Assembly (NCBI RefSeq): GCF_019636135.1
Contig: NZ_JAHBYD010000006.1
Span: 106,282 to 170,281 of the forward strand
Length of the DNA: 64,000 nt
Direction of reading: 5' to 3'
Origin: Phenylobacterium sp.
GTDB taxonomy: Bacteria; Pseudomonadota; Alphaproteobacteria; Caulobacterales; Caulobacteraceae
A model generated the notes under the pieces. That model ran no database searches, had not been told where the DNA came from, and saw only the letters and a program-made list of their open reading frames with translations. Of this stretch, positions 34,365 to 42,002 are shown one piece after another. A program made the position numbers and the translations under genes. The first letter of the stretch is position 1; every line of letters begins with the position of its first letter.

Positions 34365-35924
34365 TCACCCCACTTTCCGGTCGCGGCCTTCCCAGTACGG
34401 CTTGCGCAGCTCGCGCCGCAGCACCTTGCCGGACGGGTTGCGGGGCAGGGCGTCGATGAAGTCGACGCTCTTGGGGGCCTTGTAGCCGGCGATGCGCTGG
34501 CGGGCCCAGGCGATCACGTCTTCGGGCGCCGGAGCCGCCCCGGCCACGGGCACGACGATCGCCTTCACGGCCTCGCCCCACCTGTCGTCTGGCACCCCGA
34601 TGACGGCGGCGTCGGCCACGCCCGGACAGCCCAGGATCGCGTTCTCCACCTCGGCCGGATAGACGTTCTCGCCGCCCGACACGATCATGTCCTTCACCCG
34701 GTCGTGGACGAAGAAGAAGCCGTCCTCGTCCATGAATCCGGCGTCGCCGGTGCGCAGCCAGCCGTCGGGCCGGATGGTCTCGGCGGTGGCCTCCGGGCGG
34801 TTCCAGTAGCCCGCCATCACGATCGGCCCGCGGATCTCGATCTCGCCGATCTCGCCGGCCGGCAGGGTATTGCCGTCCTCGTCGGCGATGCGGGTCTCCA
34901 GCGTCGCCCAGGGCCGCCCGCAGGACCGCAGCAGTTCGCCCCGGTGATCTGCGGGCGCCAGCGTCGTCCCCGCGCCGGTGGTCTCGGTCATGCCGTAGAA
35001 CTGGATGAACCCGCAGCCGAACACCTCGGTCGCCCTGGCCAGCACCGCCTCCGAGATCGGCGAGGCGCCGTAGCTCACGGTCTTCAGGCTGGAGAAGTCG
35101 GCGTTCCCGACGCCCGGCGTCTGCAACAGCGCGTTGATCATCACCGGCGCCAGGAAGACGTGGTTCACCCGCTCGGCGCCGAAGGCGGTGAGCACGTTCT
35201 GCGGCGCGAACTCGGCCTGCAGCACGACGCGCCCGCCGGCGGCCATGCCGGAGAAGCTGATGTTCGTGCCGGCTACGTGGAACATCGGCATCAGGATCAG
35301 CACCGTGTCGTCGGCCTCGTAGGAGAAGCCCTCCACCAGGTGCCGCAGGCCCAGGAACGCCGTGTAGTTGGCGTTGGAGAGCCGCACGCCCTTCGGCAGG
35401 CCCGTCGTGCCCGAGGTGTAGAGCTGCAGCACGTCGTCGTCGGCCGCGGGCTCGTCCAGCACGGGCGCCGGCGCGGCGTCGCGCAGGTCGGCGTAGCTCA
35501 TGAAGGCCGGGGCCGGGCCGCCCACGCCGATGGCCAGGATCTCGCGGTCCACCTGGCTCAGCACCGCCTCGGCCGCGGAATAGAACTCGGGCGTGACGAA
35601 GAACACGTCGGCGCCGGAATCCTGCAGGATGAAGGCGATCTCGGGCACGGCCAGCCGCGAGTTGATCGGCGCGAGGCAGGCGCGCGCCTTGGCGACGCCG
35701 AAGAAGATCTCGTACCAGGCCTCGGACGGCCGCCCGAGCCACGCCACCCGGTCGCCCGGCTTCACGCCCAGCTTCTGCAGCATGCCGGCCACCCGGTCCG
35801 AGCGGCGGTCCAGTTCGGCGTAGGTCAGGTCGCGGCCCTCGAAATGCACCGCCACCCGGTCGCCGCGGTCGCGGCCATGCACGCGCGCGATGTCGATCAG
35901 GAGCTTGATGGGGTCGTCGTTCAT
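34365..35924 (-). CDS. AMP-binding fatty acyl-CoA synthetase
   Basis: A 519-residue adenylate-forming ligase. Signatures are LQLYTSGTTGLPKGVRLSN (phosphate-binding loop), IQFYGMTETTGAGT, GWLRTGDAGFMDEDGFFFVHDRVKDMI, and PRNPSGKVLRRELR with the catalytic lysine. It activates a carboxylic acid, probably a medium/long-chain or aromatic acid, to an acyl-AMP and then the CoA thioester. Length and motif order are full. The ATG at 35924 lies in an A-rich leader; a 240-nt gap separates it from the divergent CocE-type gene. The exact substrate cannot be told. Confidence 0.92.
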   Translation of the reverse strand: MNDDPIKLLIDIARVHGRDRGDRVAVHFEGRDLTYAELDRRSDRVAGMLQKLGVKPGDRVAWLGRPSEAWYEIFFGVAKARACLAPINSRLAVPEIAFILQDSGADVFFVTPEFYSAAEAVLSQVDREILAIGVGGPAPAFMSYADLRDAAPAPVLDEPAADDDVLQLYTSGTTGLPKGVRLSNANYTAFLGLRHLVEGFSYEADDTVLILMPMFHVAGTNISFSGMAAGGRVVLQAEFAPQNVLTAFGAERVNHVFLAPVMINALLQTPGVGNADFSSLKTVSYGASPISEAVLARATEVFGCGFIQFYGMTETTGAGTTLAPADHRGELLRSCGRPWATLETRIADEDGNTLPAGEIGEIEIRGPIVMAGYWNRPEATAETIRPDGWLRTGDAGFMDEDGFFFVHDRVKDMIVSGGENVYPAEVENAILGCPGVADAAVIGVPDDRWGEAVKAIVVPVAGAAPAPEDVIAWARQRIAGYKAPKSVDFIDALPRNPSGKVLRRELRKPYWEGRDRKVG

Positions 35925-36030
35925 GGGCCCGCCGGTTTCCTCGCGGGGCGCGTCGTCCGCCCCTTTGCGGCATTGCTAGCAACCGCGCCCGCGGCGGGGA
36001 AGCTTGCCCTCAGGTCACCGCTCCGACCAC

Positions 36031-36076
36031 CGTCGTCATCCCGGCCTCCGCCCGTGGCGGAAGCGGGATGACGACG
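36031..36076. repeat. TCATCCCG hairpin
   Basis: CGTCGTCATCCCG (36031-36043) and CGGGATGACGACG (36064-36076) form a 13-bp stem around a 20-base centre upstream of the CocE-type gene. Its outer TCATCCC/GGGATGA resembles the larger repeats at 33224 and 37929, so it may be a short relative. Confidence 0.7.
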
Positions 36077-36165
36077 CGGAAAACGACACTCGGCCAAAGC
36101 CGTGCTTAGATGGCCGCAACAGGGCTGACATGCGGGCGCGAAGACCCGCGGAGGGAACGGAGCAC

Positions 36166-37908
36166 ATGATGAGCTGGCGTAAGCTGGCGCTCGCCGGGGC
36201 GGCGGCGCTTCTCCTGACCACGGCCGCCGATCCGGCCGCCGCCCAGCGCCGCGCCGCCGCGGCGCCCGCCGCCGGGAAGCCCGCGCCATGGCCGGGCCTG
36301 CCGCCGGGCGCAGTCGAGGAGACGATGACGCTGCGCGACGGCGTGCGCCTCGCGGCCAACGTCTTCAAGCCCGAAGGGAAGGGCCCCTGGCCGGTGGTGC
36401 TGACGCGCACGCCGTACCTCAAGGACGGCCGCATCGACCCGAAGGCCGACCCCAAGGGCGAGGAGAACCGCAAGCGCCTGGCCGCCCAGGCCAGGCGTTA
36501 CACCGACGCCGGCTATGTGTTCGTCGTCCAGGACGTGCGCGGCAAGGGCCGCTCGCAGGGCTTCTATTCCGCCTTCGAGACCGATATCGAGGACGGCTAC
36601 GACGCGGTCGAATGGGCCGGGACGCAAGCCTGGTCCGACGGCAAGGTCGGCATGACCGGCGGCTCGGCGCTGGGCATCACCTCCAACCTCGCCGCCGTCG
36701 CGGCGCCGCCGCATCTGAAGGCGGCCTATGTCGTCGTCGCCCCGGCCGACATGCTCGCCTACAGCTTCCCCGGCGGAGTCCAGAAGGAGAAGGACGGGTC
36801 CGGCTGGCTGCGCCAGCAGGGCGTCGCCGAGGACGTGATCGACCGCGGCCGCGCCCGCTCGGCCGACGACGTGTTCTGGCGGCGCGCCTCGCTGGCCGAG
36901 AACCGCAAGTTCATCCGGATCCCGATCTACAACGTCGGCGGCTGGTACGACATCTTCAACGGCGGCAGCGTCGACAACTTCGAGTACCTGCAGAACCAGG
37001 GCGCGCCCGGCGCACGGGGGAACCAGAAACTGCTCATGGGGCCGTTCGGCCATGGGAACCTGTCGGGCGACCTGGCCTATCCGGGCTCCGACCGCCTGGT
37101 GCTCGGCGGCGACCAGGAGATCCGCTGGTTCGACCACTGGCTGAAGGGCCAGGACAACGGGATCATGGCCGAGCCGCCGGTCCAGTACTTCATGATGGCG
37201 AGTGCGAAGAAGGACGCCTATTCGCCGAAGAACCGGATGCTGACCTCCGCCAACTGGCCCCCGGCCTACCGCGAGGTGCGCTACTACCCGACCGGCGGCG
37301 ACGGCCTCGCCACCAAGGCCCCGGCCGCCGACGAGAAGAAGGCGTCCTACCGCTTCGACCCGGCCAATCCGGTCCCGACCTTCGGCGGCGCCAACCTCAC
37401 CTTCGAGCGCGGCCCGGAAGACCAGCGCCAGATCGGCCAGCGCCAGGACTACCTGCGCTTCTCGACCCCGCCGCTCGACAAGGACGTGGCGATCGCCGGG
37501 CCGGTGAAGGTGGAGCTCTGGGCCTCGACCGACGGCCCCGACACCGACTTCGTCGCCAAGCTGGTGGATGTCTATCCCGACGGCTACGAGGCCCTGATGC
37601 TCGACGCCCCGATCCGCGCCCGCTTCCGCAATGGCCGGATGCCGCAGGACATCCGCATGATGACCCCCGGCGCGCCCGAGAAGTTCGAGATCGACCTGTG
37701 GCCCACGGCGCTGACCTTCGAGAAGGGCCACCGCATCGCGCTGCACATCTCCTCGTCCAACGCGCCCCGCTTCGAGGTGAACCCCAACACCGGCGAGCCC
37801 GCCGGCGGCAAGGCCAGGCCCCGCGTCGCGGTGAACACCATCTACATGGACGAGGCCCACCCGACGGCGCTGGTCCTGCCGGTGGTCTATCCGGTCGACG
37901 TGAAGTGA
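36166..37908 (+). CDS. CocE/NonD family hydrolase
   Basis: A 580-residue secreted hydrolase. It has a signal peptide (LALAGAAALLLTTAADPAAAQ), then an X-Pro dipeptidyl-peptidase S15-type alpha/beta-hydrolase domain: MTLRDGVRLAANVFKP, VVLTRTPYLKDG, FVVQDVRGKGRSQGFY, and the nucleophile elbow TGGSALGI. A C-terminal jelly-roll domain follows (PPLDKDVAIAGPVKVELWASTDGPDTDFVAKLVDVYPDG). Family members cleave esters or acyl-amino compounds such as glutaryl-7-ACA and cocaine. ATG 36166 follows GGAGGGAACGG. It stands alone; a CTTGT-type repeat begins just downstream. Confidence 0.9.
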   Translation: MMSWRKLALAGAAALLLTTAADPAAAQRRAAAAPAAGKPAPWPGLPPGAVEETMTLRDGVRLAANVFKPEGKGPWPVVLTRTPYLKDGRIDPKADPKGEENRKRLAAQARRYTDAGYVFVVQDVRGKGRSQGFYSAFETDIEDGYDAVEWAGTQAWSDGKVGMTGGSALGITSNLAAVAAPPHLKAAYVVVAPADMLAYSFPGGVQKEKDGSGWLRQQGVAEDVIDRGRARSADDVFWRRASLAENRKFIRIPIYNVGGWYDIFNGGSVDNFEYLQNQGAPGARGNQKLLMGPFGHGNLSGDLAYPGSDRLVLGGDQEIRWFDHWLKGQDNGIMAEPPVQYFMMASAKKDAYSPKNRMLTSANWPPAYREVRYYPTGGDGLATKAPAADEKKASYRFDPANPVPTFGGANLTFERGPEDQRQIGQRQDYLRFSTPPLDKDVAIAGPVKVELWASTDGPDTDFVAKLVDVYPDGYEALMLDAPIRARFRNGRMPQDIRMMTPGAPEKFEIDLWPTALTFEKGHRIALHISSSNAPRFEVNPNTGEPAGGKARPRVAVNTIYMDEAHPTALVLPVVYPVDVK

Positions 37909-37928
37909 CGCGCGACGGCAACCCAAAT

Positions 37929-38061
37929 GAACGTCATCCCGCGACTTGTTCGCGGGACCCATACACTCCGAGATCGCTGGGTAGCCCGCGACGCTGACGC
38001 TGCAGATCGCCACGCTCTCCCGTGTTCATGGGTCCCGCGAACAAGTCGCGGGATGACGTTC
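37929..38061. repeat. CTTGT-type paired hairpin repeat, copy 2
   Basis: Arms 37929-37962 and 38028-38061 are reverse complements with ends GAACGTCAT and ATGACGTTC. The inner hairpin is CCGCGA-CTTGT-TCGCGG plus GACCCAT. It has the same layout as the copy at 33224 but a different, still self-complementary stem. Confidence 0.85.
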
Positions 38062-38158
38062 AGGGAGAAGAAGGCTGCGTCGTCAGGCCGTCACACGCGC
38101 GCTGTCGCGCTCCGTTCGGCGGGTGTAAGACCGTCGATGGGACAGGGCTCCGGGGCAG

Positions 38159-38326
38159 ATGACCGACCGCAAGACGGCGGCCGCGCTCGATGCGGCGTTG
38201 AAGGCTTCGTTCAAGAAGCTCGAAGACCGCGGCGTGCCCGAGCACGTGATGCGCGTCGTCGAGCAGCTCGAGGATAAGGAAGAGTCTAAGCCGTCCCCAG
38301 CACCGCGGCCGTCTCCAGGGCCATGA
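38159..38326 (+). CDS. NepR-like anti-sigma factor
   Basis: A 55-residue protein beginning MTDRKTAAALDAALKASF. The core LKASFKKLEDRGVPEHVMRVVEQLE fits the NepR pattern of two short helices: Lxxx[YF] followed by a V-P-[DE] turn and a leucine-rich second helix. NepR binds and silences EcfG-type sigma factors until PhyR, activated by stress, titrates it away. Its last 41 bases overlap the 3' end of the EcfG-type sigma gene on the opposite strand. In Caulobacter and relatives nepR normally lies immediately upstream of and cotranscribed with its sigma gene, so this convergent layout is unusual. The ribosome site is weak (GGGGC). No PhyR gene is in the window. Confidence 0.68.
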   Translation: MTDRKTAAALDAALKASFKKLEDRGVPEHVMRVVEQLEDKEESKPSPAPRPSPGP

Positions 38327-38825
38327 CGTCGGCCGGCTCGTCGGCGTCCATGATCTTCAGCAGGCGCGCGCGGGCGCGGTTCACGCGGCTCTTGATGGTG
38401 CCCAGCGCACAGCCGCAGATGTCGGCCGCTTCCTCGTAGGAGAGTCCGGCGGCGCCCACCAGGATCAGCGCCTCGCGGTGCTCGGCCGGCAACTGCTGCA
38501 GGGCGTCCTGCAGCGAGCGCATGGCGATCGTCCAGTCCTGCGTCGGCGGGGTCTTCAGCGTGCTGGCGTACTCGCCCATCTCGTCGCGCACCTCGCGGCG
38601 GCGGCGCAGCACGTTCGTGTAGTAGGTGTTCCGAAGGATCGTGAAGAGCCACGCGCGCAGGTTGGTGCCGGGCTCGAACTTGTCGCGGTTGGACCACGCC
38701 TTGATCAGCGTATCCTGCACGAGATCGTCGGCGTCGGACCCGTTGTGGCTCAGGGACCAGGCGAACGCCCTGAGCGCGGGGATCAGGCCAACGACGTCGT
38801 CGCGCCAACTCGACACGGAACTCAT
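38286..38825 (-). CDS. EcfG/SigT-type ECF RNA polymerase sigma factor
   Basis: A 179-residue ECF sigma factor. Region 2 (about 10-75) has DADDLVQDTLIKAW and FEPGTNLRAWLFTILRNTYY; region 4 (about 100-155) has LQQLPAEHREALILVGAAGLSYEEAADICGCALGTIKSRVNRARARL. The FEPGTNLRAWLFTILRN wording and LVGAxGLSYEEAA are typical of the EcfG (ECF15) group that drives the alphaproteobacterial general stress response. A perfect EcfG-type promoter, GGAAC-N16-CGTT, lies upstream (38910-38886), so it probably activates itself. The NepR-like gene overlaps its 3' end antisense. It may be the main EcfG or a paralogue such as SigU. Confidence 0.9.
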   Translation of the reverse strand: MSSVSSWRDDVVGLIPALRAFAWSLSHNGSDADDLVQDTLIKAWSNRDKFEPGTNLRAWLFTILRNTYYTNVLRRRREVRDEMGEYASTLKTPPTQDWTIAMRSLQDALQQLPAEHREALILVGAAGLSYEEAADICGCALGTIKSRVNRARARLLKIMDADEPADVMALETAAVLGTA

Positions 38826-38885
38826 ACAGACCCCTTGGGTGACTCCGGCCGCCCGACCGGACCAGCAGCCGCTAGTGTGCAGTTG

Positions 38886-38910
38886 AACGCAAGGGTTGAG
38901 AGACCGTTCC
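38886..38910 (-). promoter_or_regulatory. EcfG-type promoter of the sigma gene
   Basis: On the minus strand GGAAC (38910-38906) is followed after exactly 16 bases by CGTT (38889-38886), matching the established EcfG consensus GGAAC-N16/17-CGTT. The -10 ends about 60 bases before the sigma start codon at 38825. This implies positive autoregulation. Confidence 0.75.
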
Positions 38911-38932
38911 GGCCAAAAAGGCGGCGGCGCGC

Positions 38933-38958
38933 GGAACTGTGCGTCCGGAACGGGCGTT
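38933..38958 (+). promoter_or_regulatory. EcfG-type promoter of the egtB-egtD fusion gene
   Basis: On the plus strand GGAAC (38933-38937) is followed after 17 bases by CGTT (38955-38958). It points at the ergothioneine gene, whose start is about 105 bases downstream. Together with the 38910-38886 site it makes two back-to-back EcfG-type promoters only 22 bases apart. Confidence 0.65.
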
Positions 38959-39062
38959 GCCGGACAGGCGATGGCGATTGCGCACGGTCGGGGCCGTTGC
39001 CGTGTTCCGGTTTCGTCCCCATCTTGCCCGCGGGAGACACGCCGGGCGGCTTTCGAGAGGGA

Positions 39063-41291
39063 ATGGTGATGCGCGAGACCGACCGTCGGCCTGACGACCG
39101 CCTGCGCGCGGATCCGCAGGGGCCCGCCAGCGACGCCGTCGCCCGCTATCGCGCCGTGCGACGGGGGACCGAGGCGCTGACCCGCTCGCTGACGCCGGAG
39201 GACATGGGCGCCCAGTCGATGCCGGACGCCAGTCCGACGAAGTGGCATCTGGCGCACGTCACCTGGTTCTTCGAGACCTTCATGCTGGTCCCGAACCTGC
39301 CGGGCTATCGGGTGTTCGACCCGAGGTTCGGCTACCTCTTCAACTCGTACTACGAGGCGGTCGGCCCGCGGCAGCCGCGGCCGGCGCGGGGGCTGATCAC
39401 CCGCCCCTCGGTCGCCGATGTACTCGCCTATCGCGCGCATGTGGACGCCGGCATGGAGCGCCTCCTGGCGACCGGGGCGGGCGATCTCGCGGGCCTGCTC
39501 GACCTGGGGCTGGCGCATGAGGAGCAGCATCAGGAACTGATCCTGATGGACATCCTGCACCTCTTCGCCCAGTCGCCGCTCAACCCCGCCTTCGCCCCGC
39601 CGCGCGCCGGCCACCCGGCCGTCGATCCCGGCCCGATGACCTTCGCCGCCTTCGCGGGCGGCCTGGTCGAGATCGGGCATGACGGGCAGGGGTTCGCTTT
39701 CGACAACGAGGGCCCGCGCCACCGGACCTGGCTGGAGCCGTTCCGCCTGGGCGAGCGCCTGGTCACCAACGCCGAGTGGCTGGCGTTCATGGCCGACGGC
39801 GGCTATCGCCGCGCCGAGTTCTGGCTCTCCGACGGCTGGGCGCTCTGTCGCGCCGAGGGCTGGCAGGCGCCGGTCTACTGGCGCGAGACGGATGACGGCT
39901 GGCGGATCATGGGCCTGACCGGCCTGCGCCCGCTCGATCCCGCGCAGGCCGTCAGCCACCTCAGCTACTTCGAGGCCGACGCCTACGCCGCCTGGGCCGG
40001 CGCGCGCCTGCCCACCGAGGCCGAGTGGGAGCACGCCGCCGGCTCGGTCACGCAGGACGGCAATTTCCTCGGGACCGGCCGCCTCGGCGCCCAGCCCGCG
40101 CCGGCGGGCGAGGGCGTGCGCGAGATGTTCGGCGACCTGTGGGAATGGACCCGCAGCGCCTACCTCCCGTATCCGGGCTTCCGGCCGGCCGCCGGCGCGG
40201 TGGGCGAGTACAACGGCAAGTTCATGTCGGGCCAGTTCGTCCTGCGCGGCGGGGCCTGCGTGACGCCGAACGGCCATGCGCGGGCGACCTACCGCAACTT
40301 CTTCTACCCGCATCAGCGCTGGATGTTCTCCGGCCTGCGCCTGGCGCTCGACGGAGCCGGGGAGGGCGCTCGCCGCTCGGACCTCGAGGCCGATGTGCTC
40401 GAGGGGCTGTCCAGGCCCCGGAAGTCGATCCCGCCGAAGCACTTCTACGACGCCGAGGGCTCGCGCCTGTTCGAGGCGATCACCGGACTGCCGGAGTACT
40501 ATCCCACCCGCACCGAGATCGCGCTGCTGAAGCGCACGGCGCCCGAGATGGCGCGCCACATCCCCGACGGCGCGGCCCTGGTGGAGTTCGGCTCGGGCGC
40601 CAGCACCAAGACGCGGATCCTGCTCGACGCCGCGCCGCAGCTCTCCGCCTACGTGCCGATCGATATCTCGGCCTCGGCGCTCGAGGAAGCCGCCAGGGCG
40701 ATCCGCGCGGACTACCCGGGCCTTACCGTCGCCCCGCTGCGCGACGACTTCACCAATGCGCTGCGCCTGCCGGCCGAGACCGAGGGCAAGCCGGTCGTCG
40801 GCTTCTTCCCCGGCTCCACCATCGGCAACTTCGACCGGGAGGGCGCGAAGGCGTTCCTGGAGAGCGCGCGGCGGCTGCTGGGAAGGGGCGCGGCCTTCCT
40901 GGTCGGCATCGACCTCGTGAAGCCGGCCGAGGTGCTGGTCCCGGCGTACGACGACGCCGCGGGCGTTACCGCCGCCTTCAACCTGAACCTGCTCACCCGC
41001 ATCAACCATGAGCTGGGCGCGGACTTCGACCTGTCGGCCTTCCGTCACCGCGCCGTCTGGAACCCGGCCGAGAGCCGGATCGAGATGCATCTGGAGAGCC
41101 TGAAGGACCAGACCGTCCACGTCGTGGGACGGCCCTTCCGCTTCCGCGCGGGCGAGACGCTGCACACGGAGAACTCGCACAAGTTCACGCTCGACGGCTT
41201 CGCCCGCCTGGCCGCCGAATCCGGCTGGACGCTGGAAGCGCGCTGGGAGACCGCCGATCCCGCCTTCGCCGTGGTGCTGCTGCGGGCTTAG
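39063..41291 (+). CDS. egtBD: EgtB-EgtD fusion, ergothioneine biosynthesis
   Basis: A 742-residue bifunctional protein. The N-terminal EgtB part (about 1-435) has a DinB-like domain with the iron-binding histidines H62, H152 and H156 (HEEQHQE) and an FGE-sulfatase domain (GLVEIGHDG, FALGERLVTNAEWLAFM-like, LPTEAEWEHAA, GDLWEWTRSAY, FVLRGGACVTP). It would form the C-S bond between hercynine and a thiol. The C-terminal EgtD part (about 445-742; PPKHFYDAEGSRLFEAITGLPEYYPTRTE, VEFGSGASTKT) trimethylates histidine to hercynine with SAM. Both steps in one chain would channel hercynine. ATG 39063 or 39069 both follow GAGAGGG. An EcfG-type promoter upstream suggests induction by general stress, which fits an antioxidant. 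No EgtE-like lyase gene is adjacent. Confidence 0.93.
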   Translation: MVMRETDRRPDDRLRADPQGPASDAVARYRAVRRGTEALTRSLTPEDMGAQSMPDASPTKWHLAHVTWFFETFMLVPNLPGYRVFDPRFGYLFNSYYEAVGPRQPRPARGLITRPSVADVLAYRAHVDAGMERLLATGAGDLAGLLDLGLAHEEQHQELILMDILHLFAQSPLNPAFAPPRAGHPAVDPGPMTFAAFAGGLVEIGHDGQGFAFDNEGPRHRTWLEPFRLGERLVTNAEWLAFMADGGYRRAEFWLSDGWALCRAEGWQAPVYWRETDDGWRIMGLTGLRPLDPAQAVSHLSYFEADAYAAWAGARLPTEAEWEHAAGSVTQDGNFLGTGRLGAQPAPAGEGVREMFGDLWEWTRSAYLPYPGFRPAAGAVGEYNGKFMSGQFVLRGGACVTPNGHARATYRNFFYPHQRWMFSGLRLALDGAGEGARRSDLEADVLEGLSRPRKSIPPKHFYDAEGSRLFEAITGLPEYYPTRTEIALLKRTAPEMARHIPDGAALVEFGSGASTKTRILLDAAPQLSAYVPIDISASALEEAARAIRADYPGLTVAPLRDDFTNALRLPAETEGKPVVGFFPGSTIGNFDREGAKAFLESARRLLGRGAAFLVGIDLVKPAEVLVPAYDDAAGVTAAFNLNLLTRINHELGADFDLSAFRHRAVWNPAESRIEMHLESLKDQTVHVVGRPFRFRAGETLHTENSHKFTLDGFARLAAESGWTLEARWETADPAFAVVLLRA

Positions 41292-41347
41292 GGCCATCGG
41301 CATCCCGCGGCCCGGACGCGGTGTGCGCCGCAGGCGCCCTCATGCCC

Positions 41348-41461
41348 ACCAAGAACACCAAGGTCACGAAGGGTCCGGGAAGCGCGCTGCGCTCAGTTCA
41401 TCCGCGGCGCCTTCGTGCTCTTGGTGATCTTCGTGGTTGAATCAAAACGGCGCCGACGCGC
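41348..41461. repeat. Long inverted repeat with TGGTTGAATC tail, copy 1
   Basis: CCAAGAACACCAAGGTCACG (left) pairs imperfectly with CGTGCTCTTGGTGATCTTCG (right, near 41413-41432). The unit ends with TGGTTGAATCAAAACGGCGC (41434-41453) and GACGCGCC. The same 20-base tail recurs at 63151. No gene is seen in the gap. Confidence 0.7.
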
Positions 41462-41563
41462 CCTCGAAGCTGAAAGGTTCGCGCCACCCCCCGATCCTGG
41501 CCCCTTTGCCGACGCCGCCCCACCGCGCCCTCTCCCGCAGGGGAGAAGGCGCGCATATGCCCG

Positions 41564-41776
41564 TCAGCCTTCGCGGCCGCGCGTGCGGCCGCCGCCGCGG
41601 CTGGCTTCGCCGCCCTTGCGGCCGGCGGAGGCGGCGAGGTCGCGGTCCTTGGCGAAGCTGCGCTTCTCGCCGGGCACGCTCGCGCCGCCCTTGCGGGCGA
41701 TCTCGCGGCGGCGCTCGGGGTTCATGGCGGCGAAGCCGCGTCGGGCGCGGGGCTTTCCGGTGTCGACGGTGGGCAT
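41564..41776 (-). CDS. KGG-repeat stress-induced small protein
   Basis: A 70-residue basic protein with two KGG repeats: NPERRREIARKGGASVPGEKRSF and AASAGRKGGEASRGGGRTRG. These are the stress-induced acidophilic (KGG/con-10-like) repeats of general-stress proteins such as GsiB and YciG. They are hydrophilic, probably disordered, and linked to desiccation or stress tolerance. ATG 41776 is preceded by AGGAG and CCTCC in the short leader. KGG proteins often belong to the EcfG regulon, but I found no full EcfG promoter in the 226 bases upstream. No other gene is seen between it and the permease gene at 42003. Confidence 0.82.
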   Translation of the reverse strand: MPTVDTGKPRARRGFAAMNPERRREIARKGGASVPGEKRSFAKDRDLAASAGRKGGEASRGGGRTRGREG

Positions 41777-42002
41777 GGAGGTAGGCTCCTCGGGCGGCGA
41801 AACGGGGGGATTTCGCGGGACGCGCGCCGCGGGCCGTTCGCCACCGGCCGGCTGCGCGGAGGGGGACGGTGGCGCGTCGCGCCGGGGGTCCCTGGGCGGC
41901 TTTGTCGTGGCGGTGTCTCCGGCTCTGACAGGTTCGTCCCGCAAGGGGCTTGCGGTCTGGCTAACCCGCGAAACCGGTCAAGGTTGCAGTTGCGCCCGCG
42001 AC

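Noticed and set aside
36106..38013. Long minus-strand frame opposite the CocE-type hydrolase, and similar ones opposite the monooxygenase (30694-32385) and egtB-egtD (38826-41303)
   Set aside because: All lie wholly opposite strong genes and show no recognisable motifs. Only the last part of the 38286-41303 frame, the sigma factor, is real.
41777..42002. An EcfG-type promoter for the KGG stress gene
   Set aside because: A CGTT is present upstream on the minus strand, but no GGAAC lies 16-17 bases before it.
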